Notes: generated by a model from the sequence alone, not told the origin. 64,000 nt of DNA from Rhizophagus irregularis (GCF_026210795.1 NC_089441.1:2728001-2792000), one strand, 5' to 3'; numbered from the stretch's first letter, positions 21,441-32,832 are shown. Made by a program: numbers and translations.

Positions 21441-23346
21441 TATTTATTTATTTTATGTGAAGCAGGTGAGGAGTACAAAGAGGGATGGATTACAAGAATA
21501 CGACCCAACTAAAACCTACCATCGACAACCAGAAGAGCTGGAAACTGACCCTAACTTCTTAAAAAAAAAGACCTGAACCAATACCACATCCGATAAAGGT
21601 CCAGGCAGACACACTGGGAAAAAATAAAAAAAGTGGAGAGGACAAGTCCCCTTTTCAAGAAATTGTGGCACTACACATAACTAAGTTCTATCCTAAAAAT
21701 AATACAATTCTGAAATTCGTAAAACCGCTAATAAAAGCGTAGGCTAAACTAGTTTCTGTAATAAAGTTAAAATTTCTGCTAAAACCGCCTTGTTATCTTT
21801 ATTACCACCCTTTTTCTTCGAGGACTTCTTTGCCTTCTTCTGAGTTATCGGGTGATTCGCCTCCTGGTAATTATTTTTAGGGACTTTCTTCGAGGATGTA
21901 GGTTTATCCTTCTTCTTAGGCTGATTACTTTCCAAATTCTTATCAGACTTACTTGACTTTTTCGTATTCGGAGTATTTTTAGCCATCAGTTTAAGTTGTG
22001 CTTTCTTCAAGATAGGAACGTAGTGTTGACACCATTTCAACTCCTTACCATCAGGTACGAAAAACTGTGGCGTATCTAAGGCCCTTAGTGTGGTCTCCCA
22101 ATTCTCGAAATAGGCCACAAGTTTCCTCCTTCCTTTGCTTGTTTGTATGATTTTAAATAAGCTAGCACCGCACTTCATTAAAAATTCACATGTTTTACGG
22201 TCCATCCACAAGGTAGCCATCGTCATATCCTCCGAAATGTCATGAATGACGGCTTGGAAATTTTCACGTTGTTTTCTTTCTCGTAAAGTCCAACTCGCAG
22301 GGAACCATCTAACGGGTATACCTCCCAGGTCTGTCGTCCAATATTTATTAAACTGGGGAAGGGCAAATGAGGAAAGTGTTATTTTGACTTGAAGAGTCTG
22401 ATACTTATGTTGCCGTTTAACGGAACATTTAATAGCGTTCTCCCAAAATTTTAACTCTGCTAGTATTTTCTGCAGGTTCCAGGTATACAGGATATCGTCA
22501 ACTATTATGTCTCGGATTCGCTCTTGCTCCTCTCCGACAGCTTCGTATCCTGTCAGTATCTGTGTAGCCTCCAGTTCAGATGATTTCTTTCCCTTATGGG
22601 AATTTTTGGCTGATGTTTTCACATCAGGTTTTGCCTTTATTGATTGGTTCGCGACTTGTTTATCATCTGTAACACGCGCCTTTTGTTTATCTTTCTTCTG
22701 GAAATTTTCGGGTATTACAGTTTGATCAACAGGGGTCATTACTATATCAGGCATTGATGGAAGCTTAATAGGTACTGGATTTGGTGGTTTTTGGAATCCT
22801 TGGCGTATAAGATCATCATCATCAGACCCAAGCGGAAATGACTCATCCATCAGATAATCATCAATATTCTGAGATCCATCATCATCGTCGTCATCATCAT
22901 CACCCATATCGCCAAAATTGCAAAGGAATTGGGCTGAAAAATTATCCCAAGACCTGGACGCAGCGTATTGCGCTATAGAAAATATTAGCGAAAGTGTGGT
23001 GGGTTGTATATTCATAGCTTTGGCTTGTGAAGTGAAGTTCGCAGGGTTGGCTGTTTCGCCAAATCGCTCTATCAGTATCTGGGCTTTATCCTTAGGTACT
23101 GAGGGGTTTTTTTCAAATAAGTCCTTGAGGAAACTGTCCTGTACAAAAGAACTTAAGTGGTGTGTAAAAGTTTGAAAATAAATTTTGTTAAACTTTGAAA
23201 CAAAGTCTAAAGCTTCTTCATTTGATGTTCAGCTCTTATCCATAGACATTTTTATATTATTTAATAAAGGGGATTATTTTTTTAAAAAAAAATTATTATG
23301 CAAAAATTTTCGTAAAAAATGTATTCGGGAAAGAGTTTTCTAATTC
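21441..23346 (-). mobile_element. Half-LINE copy 3 with 18-bp TSD
   Basis: Full-length ORF1-only element: (AAAT)n tail from 21441, 3' UTR, ORF1, leader ending near 23339. The TSD TACATCTTATATAATATT is perfect at 21423-21440 and 23347-23364; a few extra bases lie between leader and TSD on the 5' side, as is common for LINE insertions. It is the least damaged ORF1 copy in the window. Confidence 0.92.
21744..23249 (-). pseudogene. ORF1 of half-LINE copy 3, 501 codons with a single premature TGA
   Basis: ATG at 23249. Codon 7 (23231-23229) is TGA where copy 1 has CGA (AGC CGA ACA). After that the frame is open to the stop at 21744, with an internal ATG at 23015 (MNIQPTTLSLIFSIAQYAAS). Domain order is as for copy 1: helical N-terminus, Asp run, Pro-rich linker, RRM-like block IIVDDILYTWNLQKILAELK, SFALPQFNKYWTTDLGGIPV, WETTLRALDTPQFF, Lys-rich tail, VLAEILTLLQKLV. 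Reversal of one transition would restore full length, so this insertion was probably functional recently. It best represents the family protein in this window. Confidence 0.8.
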
Positions 23347-23459
23347 TACATCTTATATAATATTATAAAATTGATTCCTATTGGTACAAAATTAGCATAT
23401 CATGTGATCAAAATTTCCTAAATAAAATTCATGAAACGAAACACTTTATCTACTTTATT

Positions 23460-25384
23460 GAAAGAAAAACTCTTTCTCCTTTTCATTTTTACGAAAATTT
23501 CTGCAAAAATTTTATTTAAACTTTTTCACTTTATTTAAAATTTTTTACATAAAATAAAAATGTTGAACATGGGAGACTTTGTTGGAACTCTAGAAGAAGA
23601 CTTTTTAAAGTTTATTTCTGTAGAAGGGGAGTCATTTTTATCTTACACAACTTTTCAGCTTGGACAGTTTGTTGAAAACGGTTTCCTAAAAACACTATTT
23701 GATAAAAATCCACAACAATCGATAGATAAAGCACAGCTTTTAGTAGATATGTTTGGCGAGTCAGCCAATATGAACAACTTTGCTCAACAAGCGGCGGCGA
23801 TGAATATACAACCTTCCACCCTTTCACTAATATTTTCCATAGCTCTTTACGCTTCATCCAGGTCGTGAGATTATTTTGCTACCCGCGCCTATGCTAGATT
23901 TGGTGATATGGGTGACTCAGAGTCGGAATGTCTCTCTGCTGATGACGAATTTGGATCTACTTTTTTATCAACTCCAAAAACTACACCAAAACCAGTACAT
24001 GTTTCACCCCCCAATACTGCCTAATATGAATATGACCCCTGTTGATCAAACTGTGACACCTGAAACTTTCCGGAAGAAAGATAAACAAAAGGCGCGTGTT
24101 GCAGGAGATAAACAAGTTATACACCAATCATTTACGGCAAATTCTGAGGCACAAACCCCAGACAAAAAAAATACCCTACTTTTGGGGACAAAAACTACCG
24201 CACCTGGGGTCACACATATACTGACAGGATACAAAGAAAGCGATGATGAGCGAGAGCAAGTCAGAGATATTATTGTATATGACATTCCGTATACCTGGGA
24301 CGTTGAGAAAATCTTAGGAGAATTAATGTTATGGGGCAAAACTTTGAAGTTGTCATTAAAATGGCAACATAAATATCAGACTCTTTGAGTCAAAATAGTT
24401 TTGAACTCATTTACCCTTCCCCAATTTAACAAGTTCTGAACAATTGACCTGGGAGGTATACCTGTGAGATGGTTTCCCGCAAGTTGGACTTTACGAGAAA
24501 GAAAACAACGTGAAAAGTTCCAAGCTGTCATCCACGATATTCCAGTTGACATGACGATGGCTACCTTGTGGGCAGACCGTAAACCACAACCATTTTTAAC
24601 GACGTGTGTTGCTAGCGCGTTTAAAATTATACAAACAAGTAAAGGTAAGAGGAAGCTCGTAGGATATTTTAAGAATTGGGAGGCTACTCTCAAAGCCTTA
24701 GAAACTCCGCAAGCTTTCCAGGAAGATTCTCCAGAGTTGAAATGGTGTCGACACTCTTTACCTACTTTGAAGAAAGCACCAACCAAACAAAAGGCAAAAA
24801 ATGTTCCTGACAAGAAGCCTGGGAAAACCATGCAACAGTCTGGTAGCGTTAACCTTAAGAAGAAGGACCAGAAATCCTCAACTAGTGCTAAAAAGCAAGC
24901 CAAATCTACTAAAGACTCGTTGAAGGATCCTAAATCCCAGAAGTCAAAGTCCAATAAGAAGTCTAGGGATAAAGGAGGTAATAAGGATAACACGGTGGTT
25001 TTAGCAGAAATTTTATCCTTACTGCGAAAATTAGTCTAAGTATTTTCTCGATTAACGCTGGGTAATTGTCATTCTTTTTTCTTAAAGATTTAGTAGTTAT
25101 GAGAATGATAGATTTTATTTCAGAATAGGCAGAATTAATTTTTTTCTTTTTGACTGGGAACTCTCGCTAAATTAGTGGTTGTGTCTTTTTTTGCTCTATT
25201 CAGTTCGTAACTTAAGTTGCGGCTAAGCCTGCGTTCTTTGTGGAGCGAGGCTAGGCAACCCCTTCAATTCGTTCGAGAGGTTGGATTAATCCTTAGCTTG
25301 GAATAATGGTTTTACTTTGTTTGTACCTGTTCCTATGTATAGTGCAACCCCAGTACTAGTCTTTATTTTAAAAATAAAATAAAA
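23460..25384 (+). mobile_element. Half-LINE copy 5, divergent subfamily, 12-bp TSD
   Basis: Leader CTCTTTCTCCTTTTCATTTT at 23468, ORF1 at 23560-25039, a 3' UTR unrelated to copies 1-3, and an AAAATAAAAT tail at about 25370-25384. The direct repeat ATCTACTTTATT at 23448-23459 and 25385-25396 marks the insertion. Same ORF1-only layout and almost the same length as copies 1-3 although the sequence has diverged, which argues that this is a stable form rather than chance deletion. Confidence 0.87.
23560..25039 (+). pseudogene. ORF1 of half-LINE copy 5, several stops
   Basis: Begins MLNMGDFVGTLEEDFLKFIS. Blocks homologous to copies 1-3: NIQPSTLSLIFSIALYASSR, PVDQTVTPETFRKKDKQKAR, IIVYDIPYTWDVEKILGELM, IPVRWFPASWTLRERKQREK, TLWADRKPQPFLTTCVASAF, Lys-rich tail, VLAEILSLLRKLV. 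TGA at 23866-23868 and 24437-24439 replaces TGG (SWD; KYWTTD), TGA at 24386-24388 replaces CGA (TLRVKI), and a frameshift lies near 24020. The substitutions are inferred directly from alignment with copy 1. Confidence 0.8.
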
Positions 25385-25443
25385 ATCTACTTTATTTATT
25401 TTTTCAAGAAATTAATTACATTTACAATATTATATTTAAAAAA

Positions 25444-27253
25444 TTAATCTTGAAATTCATTTAATTCTTCATCCAATAATTCTTCCAAATCTGAATAGGA
25501 TTGAAAATCTAAATCAGAAAAATCAGATTCAACGTCAATTTCTTGTTCATTATTACCTTTAGCAGCTTCTCTTATAGCTTTCTTTTGCAATACTTTCTCA
25601 ACCCAGCCCTCTATAGTAAGTGGCTTTTCTAATGAACGTAATATCCGCAGATTCCAAAACATATAAACAATTTTTCTACCCGCTTTTCATGCAATTTATT
25701 TCGTAACTTTGAATGAATAAATCCAAATGTAGACCAATTTCTTTCACTGGCTGCTGAAGTTGCGGGTATGGAAAGTATCTGAATGGCTATATCACTAAGA
25801 ATTGGATATCTTCCTTTCATTAAATTCCACCAGTTAACGGGGTTTTGAATTACATCTCCCCACAAATTGCTATGCGCAAAACTTCCTGTTTTCCCAACAT
25901 ATTCAGCAAGTTCTGTTAAAACTATATCCTTATATTCTTCCCCTACTAAACTTAAAATTTCCTTTTCAATAATAGGATCAAATATGCGTGCATTAAGCTG
26001 ACTACCACAATATCGTGGATCTAATTTATAAGCAACAATGACAACTGGATTGTATAAGAAGTTTTGCCACCGATTTGTGCCAAATTTTTCAACTTCTTCA
26101 CGAATATTTTCAGGTAAATCAGTATTATTTCGCACATGTGCTTTAAGTTGCTGATATTCAAGATATGCAGTAGAAAGAAATGTTTCATCTCCTAATTTTT
26201 TAATAAAAATAGCAAAATTTTCTAAAAAATTTTGAATTTTTCCAAGATCATTCCAAAAAGTATCACTAGAGATAAGTGACTTCATTCTATCATCAAGATT
26301 AAGATGATCCTCAGCAATAGTAGATCAAATAGCTAATTTTGTAAGGAATAACTGGTTAATACAAGAATATGAAGATCTCCATCATGTATCGCAAGGTAAA
26401 ATCAATACGATTTTTTTTCCATATTTTTCTTTTTGTAAGCGTCGAAGTGCAGCAAGTATTACTTGGTGATTATGAAAGTAAATTGATAATTTTTTTGCTT
26501 TTTCTATTATTTCCTTTATCCATTCAATACTTATAATATCTTTCATCCATAAGTGAATACCATGCGCCCAACAGCCAAGGAAGATTTTTTTGGGATATTT
26601 TTGATTTAAAATCTTTCAAGCAGCCTTCATGTTTGGCGCATTGTCTGTAATTATTGCACCAAATTTATTAATATCAGCATCTTTCATAGTAGTTTCAAGT
26701 CCTAGTGCAATATTCTCTGAAGTATGACGTTCTTCCTTAAAAGCAGTTGCTTTAAAAAATAATGGTTTTGGCGTTGACAACTAATTCTAAATGTTCAAAT
26801 TCTTGATCTAAAAGAGTGTTTAAAAGAGTAAAACGTAAAGGAATCTTAAAAGAAGGGCAGGCTTTTTTTAAGAATAAATAAAATCTTCATTTTCAATTAC
26901 ATTAAATGAAATACCCGCTGAGTAAAAGCCCGTATAAGAAGACTTTCTAAAATAATCTGATCTTTGGAAGTAAAAGCAAATTTGTATTCATCAAATGTTT
27001 GCTGTCTTTTACGTTTAGTACCTTGAGGTTGTGAAGTTTCAGTTTCTACATTTATATCTTTGCATTTTTCAATATGTTCTTTAAGACGAGAAGCATTTTT
27101 AGACCATGTACCAGAACAAGTTTTACATGTATATTTTTCTTTTCCATTAGAATCAACAGTAACTTCATATTCAGACCAAAAATTTCCTCTTGTTTTCGGC
27201 ATAATAAAATGGGTTAAACTCGAAGAAAAAAGATTTCGTGTGGTGTTGCTCAA
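25444..27253 (-). pseudogene. BED-finger hAT transposase, broken
   Basis: ATG at 27253 (or 27202). The BED-type finger CKTCSGTWSKNASRLKEHIE is followed by C. The catalytic middle (about 26890-26290) is scrambled by frameshifts but shows an ILPCDT stop WRSSYSCI block, where TGA replaces the Arg expected in the hAT TRW motif. From 26285 the frame is open: KLDPRYCGSQLNARIFDPII, then the dimerisation domain NPVNWWNLMKGRYPILSDIA, SIPATSAASERNWSTFGFIH, KLRNKL. A one-base loss near 25665 shifts into the acidic C-terminus (FWNLRILRSLEKPLTIEGW, ending ELNEFQD at 25444). It would cut and paste with 8-bp target duplications. Element ends were not resolved. Confidence 0.8.
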
Positions 27254-27416
27254 TTAATGATCAATTTGATCACTTTTTATTATTCAAATCACGTTTTAGT
27301 AAATCATTAAATCAATTTAAAAATCGGAAATTCAGAATCAATCTAATGTTATAATTGTTATAATTTTAAAATATGTTGATTCCGAATTATTCTGATATTT
27401 TTTCCAAAACCTTCCG
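27254..27416. other. AT-rich spacer upstream of the hAT gene
   Basis: No coding sequence or clear repeat. May contain the promoter or left end of the hAT element, but no motif supports a call. Confidence 0.3.
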
Positions 27417-27470
27417 ATGTAAGTTACATGTAACTTACAAAACTTAAAATGTAACTTACATCAGGGGTCA
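27417..27470. repeat. 54-bp inverted repeat GATGTAAGTTACAT
   Basis: GATGTAAGTTACAT and ATGTAACTTACATC form a 14-bp perfect inverted repeat, with an extra GTAACTTAC between. It abuts the truncated ORF1 fragment, so it may be the end of a small element that replaced the missing part. Confidence 0.5.
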
Positions 27471-27473
27471 TTT

Positions 27474-27944
27474 TCACATCAGACAGTATTGGAGGCGTTT
27501 AGCCTACTGGAGTTGGTGTTAGTATTCCTGAAATAGACTCATCTTCATTTTCATTAGGCTCATCTAAGAATTCCACGACTTGAATGAAACATATAATGCT
27601 AAAGAATATAATAGTGATAGCATAGATGGTTGTATGTTTGTAGCTTGAACTTGTAAAGTGAAGTTTGCGGGGTTGGCAGCATTGCCAAACATCTCTATCA
27701 GTAACTGACTTTTATCCATAGTTACTGATGGGTTTTTTTGAATAAGTTCTTGAGAAAACCGTTTTCTATAAAGGAACTTAAATGTGTTCTAACGAGTATG
27801 TAAAATGTATCATCAAAAGCAGAGACAAACTCTACTGCTTTATCATTTATTATTTATTCTATAATAATTTTTTAAGTTTATGTAATAAAAATTTAATAAA
27901 GGAAATATATTTTTTAAAAAAAATTATTACGCAGAAATTTTTAA
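27474..27944 (-). pseudogene. 5' fragment of a half-LINE (leader plus ORF1 start)
   Basis: On the minus strand, 27944-27890 matches the half-LINE leader (TTTCTGCGTAATAATTTTTT), followed by degraded ORF1 N-terminal sequence (equivalents of FLKDLF, SVTMDK, MFGNAANPANFT, QATNIQP) down to a PVGIxPPVDQT-like region. The 3' two thirds are absent. Frame breaks throughout. Confidence 0.6.
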
Positions 27945-27997
27945 TTGAGATGGTGACCGTTAAATATTTCTTCTGACGTTTAGTCTTGAAAGTGATC

Positions 27998-28164
27998 TAA
28001 GGTTGCCTGCCTAAACCTCTCAAGGTTTTAGCAGTTTCAGCATTTATAATAAGTTTTGTCTCCTCCAGAGTTTCGCCAACTTTTTAATAAGAGTTTTGGC
28101 AAAGTTTCACCATTTCAGCATTTCGCCAACTTGCCAAAACCTTCTAGTTTCTCCAGCAACCTTA
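27998..28164. mobile_element. MITE family 1, copy 3 (divergent, shortened)
   Basis: TIRs TAAGGTTGC / GCAACCTTA with internal GTTTCAGCATTTATAATAAG and GTTTCGCCAAC words shared with the 244-bp copies, but about 167 bp long. The left flank AAGTGATC and an ACGTGATC found 6 bp beyond the right TIR (28171-28178) may be the decayed TSD. Confidence 0.7.
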
Positions 28165-28204
28165 GCACTTACGTGATCCCATTTTTTAAGATGTTGAAGA
28201 ATTT

Positions 28205-28955
28205 CAAGTTAAGCCCAGACAGATGGAGGAGATATCATATAAAGTAATTTTCCAAATATTATCCTTAAGTACTGGAGTATATCCAGTTATTACTGATTAT
28301 ATTTATTTGGAAGGAGCACATTATTGTTTCTTCAGCCTTACTATCAGATACTGTACTATGCTTTGTTACATTCTTTTTTGCCTATTACCAGGTGGAGTCA
28401 GAGAGGTGTTACGGTTGTTGCCTACATCTAGATTTTTGGAGGCCATTTCTGCAAACGTAACAGTACATCCTTTTTCTTTTGGATTATAGGGTATGTCTTT
28501 GTTATGGAACTCATTATGAAGTTCTTTATTGAAGATTCTACGATCACGTCCTCTGATTGGTGTTCAGTGTATTGATCATTGTGTTCTACAACCATTGATT
28601 AGTGCTTAATGTTTTGCTGTACCTGTATTGATATTAGCATATCATTGGATAGTTCTGTTGACTCGAACTGCACCACTTGTTCTTAAATAGTTTTGTTTAT
28701 GTAATTCTTTATAGAGGTTTTATACTCATCAGCAAAAATGGTGAGAGTAAACAACAAGTAGGTGAGTTGTATATCGTTCTTAATACCAAGTTCTTTAAGT
28801 AATGGTCTGTAGTCTTTTACAAAAGTTTCAGTATTGTATTCTTCAGTAAGTAGAATTTTTATATTATTAGTAATTTGTCTAATCACTCCTTTGCAATTAG
28901 TTGAATTAAAGGTGCAAGTAGATTCTGTTAACATTTTATTGAATAATTTTTTCAA
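28205..28955 (-). pseudogene. Divergent ORF1-like fragment of another non-LTR element
   Basis: ATG at 28955. The open 90 codons start MKKLFNKMLTESTCTFNSTN and continue FVKDYRPLLKELGIKNDIQL, TYLLFTLTIFADEY. This mirrors the layout FVxDGFLKDLF and TLSLIFSIALYAAS of the half-LINE ORF1 N-terminus without close identity. Downstream, in other frames, are ESTELSNDMLISIQVQQN, then FAEMASKNLDVGNNRNTSLT. It appears to be the N-terminal half of a related retroelement ORF1. Confidence 0.4.
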
Positions 28956-28984
28956 AACTTTAATATTATATTAAAAAAAAATGT

Positions 28985-29385
28985 TGTTTTTTATTATTGC
29001 TGTTTTCTAATTACTGTGATCTAACATTATTTAATAAAAAAAAAAATTTTTTGAGAAAATATGTAAAAATAAAAATTTTATTGCATTTTCATTTAAAGGA
29101 GGTTTGATTATAAACTAAAATTATAATTTTAAGAAAAAATTTTCAATTTTTAAATAAGTTTGCTTATAAATAACTTTTTAAAAAACGATTTGTTACACAA
29201 AATTTAAAAAGTTACTTATAAGTAAACTTATTTAAAAATTGAAAATTTTTTCTTAAAATTGTAATTTTCAGCTGAAAATGCAATAAAATTTTTATTTTCA
29301 CATATTTTCTCAAAAATTTTTTTTTTTATTAAATAATGCTAGATCACAATAATTAGAAAACAGCAATAAATTATAAAAAAATAAT
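28985..29385. repeat. Foldback element with arms of about 170 bp
   Basis: Left arm from TATTGCTGTTTTCTAATTA at 28995; right arm ends with TAATTAGAAAACAGCAATA near 29375. The arms match almost throughout (including GAGAAAATATGT.AAAATAAA and AAATTGAAAATTTTTT stretches) with a loop of about 50 bp near 29190. No ORF. It would fold into a long hairpin as RNA or single-stranded DNA. Confidence 0.8.
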
Positions 29386-29962
29386 GCTGTTTTATATTTA
29401 AACTAAATAATAATATTTTGTATTAAAAATAGTGCTATTTTTATAAAAAAAATTTTGTGAATTTTAAAACTATTTATAAAAAATGAACAATATATTAAAA
29501 CTTTAATTATTTTATTTGAATTTTCTATTTAATGTTAATGAATTAATTCTTGAAACAGATCATAAAGTTATGCTAAACATTAGCCTTATTAATTAATAAT
29601 TGCAATTATTTTTTTAATGATAACTTTTTGTTTATTAAAAATTATTCATGTTTATATTAGCCATAGATTCTTAAATATTTAAATAATATATTATAAAAGT
29701 TTCAAGTTTCAAAGTCAAATTAGCAGATAATCAGCATATGATTTATAAATACTAATTATTGATATTTTGGTCTAAATCTAACTTTGGCACTACATTTTTT
29801 TGCCACAATAATTTTATAGTATATTTTTGATAATCTAAATTACCAAACAAAATGATTATAAAATTTTTTTGAGCAAATATGGCTTTACTTGAAGCCCTCA
29901 AAAAACATGATAATCAATATATATGATCAGCAAATGATTGGCAAGGTAATATTTAGCATATT
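29386..29962. other. AT-rich non-coding stretch
   Basis: No ORF, repeat or RNA gene that I can support. Confidence 0.4.
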
Positions 29963-30130
29963 TCATGAAGATTTTTCATCCACCTGGCAATATATTTCAA
30001 AATTTTTTTGTCTATATGCATCTAGTGTAACTTTATGAAAAAGGCTCTCAAAATAATAATCATCAACTTTTATAAGATTTGATTTAACAATATCTTCAAC
30101 ACCTTCTTTGACTGTGACAATTAAACGCAT
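29963..30130 (-). CDS. Small ORF, 55 residues, unknown
   Basis: ATG at 30130, TGA at 29963-29965. The product starts MRLIVTVKEGVEDIVKSNLI and continues with YYFESLFHKVTLDAYRQKNF and EIYCQVDEKSS. Its composition looks more protein-like than the surroundings, but there is no recognisable motif, and the frame continues beyond the TGA with sensible residues. It is probably a fragment of a larger decayed gene. Low confidence that it is expressed. Confidence 0.25.
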   Translation of the reverse strand: MRLIVTVKEGVEDIVKSNLIKVDDYYFESLFHKVTLDAYRQKNFEIYCQVDEKSS

Positions 30131-30560
30131 GTTTTAAAATGTAAGAAAAAGTTTATTCAACATCACTGTGCAGTATGCACGATTTTTAATTTTAATACGT
30201 GTAAATGTTAAAATTCTGAATGTTTAAAATTCTAAAAATGGAAAATTACTGTATATCGTGGACCACAGTACCCTCCTATGCAAAAGTATCTGGATACTTT
30301 ATATAGAAATTTTCAATTTAAAATCTTAGAATTTGTAAAATACCCAGGGTATAAATACTTATTTATAATATAATATTCTGGATACAACTTTATTTATTAA
30401 ATGGAATATTATTTAACATTTATTAACTTTGTTTATTATTCATTATACAAATATATTTATAGTAATATACTCCTTAGTCGGTCCTTTATTTCTAATTATA
30501 ATGCAAGTTTAATAATTAGCAATAAATGGAATAAAATAATATAAAAAAAAAATTTTTACC

Positions 30561-32832
30561 TTATATGTTTTTTTTAATTCGTTGATCATCAGAATCTTGA
30601 TAATCATAATTACCATCATCTTCCTCTTTCTCACTTTCACTTTCGTCATTATCTTCTTCCTGACTAACTTCAATAACAACTTTAACATCCCATTTATTCT
30701 CATAATTAGTTTCTTCGGGATATTCTTCTTCATAATTTTCATCGGTTGAGTTATCCAAATTTTCTAACACTTCGTTATTTCTATTCAACGAACTATCATG
30801 ATCAAAAATACAATCATCTTCCGAGCCATTAATATTTGTTAAAATTCCACAACTTCTAAAAGATCTTTGAATAAGATTTTCATCAACTTCATCCCACAAC
30901 TCTTTAACCCATGTTGCGACTGTTAAATAAGAAGGTCTTTTAATCTTGTAAAGGCATGAATATTTGATATCATCCAATTATTATACTGATCTTTAACCTA
31001 TAATTTCACTAATATTAGTAACTAATAAGAATAAAATTGAAGAAAAGGGTTAAATAATATTACCTTAAATTTAAAACTCTTATTAATTGCAACATCTAAT
31101 GGTTGCAATTTGGATGTACAACCACCAGGAATCACAGCAATATTTGTATTTTTTTCCACTAATCGATTTTTGACAGAATTTACTATATGCCCACGAAAAG
31201 AATCTAATACTAACATAGAACGTGAATTTCTAAAACAGTTCCTTGAAGTCCAAATGTTCTCAATCCACCACAACATTTCCTGTTTGTTAATCCACCCTTT
31301 TTTGTTAGCTCTTATGTAAATACCATATGGAAATTTTTCTTTCAGAATATTTTTCAGTTTGAAAATGCAAACTGCAGGAAGTTTTGTACCATCAGCCATA
31401 CATGTAAGTATAACTGTAAATGATGATCGTTTGTGGTTTTTGCTCCTTTTTGGTTTATAGTTGTATTACTTGGCATGTCAAACCACATGGGCATTTCATC
31501 CATATTGCCCATATATTTTAATTCATATTTATTGCGAATTCTTAGGTACATAATATAACTCAAAAAAATATTTTGCTTTTCAATTAAATCTGATGGAAGT
31601 TGCTGTACTACTGTTGTTCTATGACGCTCACTAAGGTCATATCTTCCTAGAAATCCATCAAGCCATTTATTAGAAAATTTGAATCCAACAATATCTGGAT
31701 TATTTGCTAATGATTCTGGACTTTTGGATAAGGAAATGGCTTTATTGGTAATTAATTTTTGAGTAATGGCATTTCCATTGGCTCTTTTTAACTTATCCAT
31801 GCAAATAAATCATCAGGTTTACCCTGATGAAGTTTAGCTACATGACGCAATTGTTTAGGCTGAATATGGTGCAGAACCTCTATAATAGGAACTTAAAAAA
31901 ATTTAAATAAAATTTGATTCTATAATTGAATTTTAATTTTATAAAAAGAATTAAACTCTATTTGTTAAAAGGAATCGATTTAAAAAATAAAAAAAAAGTC
32001 TCAATTTTTAGATTATGTAAGCATCACGTGATACATATATTAGCCAATCAGAAATTAGGATTTTATTAATTATATGATATAAAAATTTATATAATATATT
32101 TGTTTATTGTATTTCATTATAAACTGATGATTGATGAATCAGGTATATGATAATGAGATTTATATTTTATTATATGCATTTTTTGATTAAATTAAAGTAA
32201 AATTACTTAATTTTTGAATTCTTTTGTTTATAAATTTATCATCTGAACTGTCTTTTAAATATCATTATTTATAACATTAAATTAACCTATACTTAAATAA
32301 TTTTGTTTATTAATTTTTTTTTTGCAATATTAGAACTTTTTTTTCTTCTTAGCATATTGAAAAAAAAATCTGAAGTAAAATAATAATTAATATTACATTA
32401 AATGTGGCTAAAAAAGATCTGTAATGCAAAAATTAGACTAGTCTCAATTTTAACTAAATTTTGTCAGTATATTTAAATTACAGATTTTTAAACAGCTAAA
32501 ATTTAGCCAAAATTTAATTTAGAAAAAAAATAACCGATAATTTTTAAAGCTAATGATCATATCTATAAAAATTATCGGTTAAATTTTTTACTTCAATATA
32601 AAAAAATTTTTTTTTAGAAATTTATAATCAATCAATTGTTACTATACATAAGTAGTTGAGTATAGAGGTTCTGCACTATATCAAATATTTTAGCAGTTCC
32701 ACGTATACTTCTATTATTATTTTCATAATAATGCAATATCATTAATTTTTCTCTTACATTCCATTGTCTTCGTTTCTTTTGTGGTAAACGATTGCGTGTT
32801 TTTTTATTTTTCTTGTTGCCAATAACTACCAT
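30561..32832 (-). pseudogene. pogo/Tigger-type DDE transposase, interrupted
   Basis: ATG at 32832 (MVVIGNKKNKKTRNRLPQKK). The HTH region NVREKLMILHYYENNNRSIR, GTAKIFDI is split by the insertion at 31867-32678 and resumes QPKQLRHVAKLHQGKPDD. Then come ISLSKSPESLANNPDI and the DDE_1 core: NMDEMPMWFDMPSN (first Asp), ILTCMADGTKLPAVCIFKLK, MLVLDSFRGHIVNSVKNRLV (second Asp), PGGCTSKLQPLDVAINKSF (third Asp). After an intron (31062 to about 31000, GT-AG, in phase) the protein ends with VKDQYNNWM, SYLTVATWVKELWDEV, IQRSFRSCGI and an acidic tail. A short deletion after KGAKT shifts the frame near 31415, and a stop follows AWIS near 31795. All three catalytic acidic residues are still encoded. Confidence 0.82.
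31867..32678. mobile_element. 812-bp TA-flanked element inside the pogo gene
   Basis: TIRs TGGTGCAGAACCTCTATA and (reverse complement of the right end) TAGTGCAGAACCTCTATA, each bordered by TA (31865-31866 and 32679-32680). Removing the element plus one TA rejoins KIFD to IQPKQLR in frame, which is direct evidence of the insertion point. It has no ORF. Inside is a hairpin ACCGATAATTTTTA / TAAAAATTATCGGT near 32530-32580. Confidence 0.88.

Noticed and set aside
24376-24993. 205-codon minus-strand ORF
   Set aside because: Antisense to half-LINE copy 5 ORF1, which has clear paralogues; the antisense frame is not preserved in copies 1-3.
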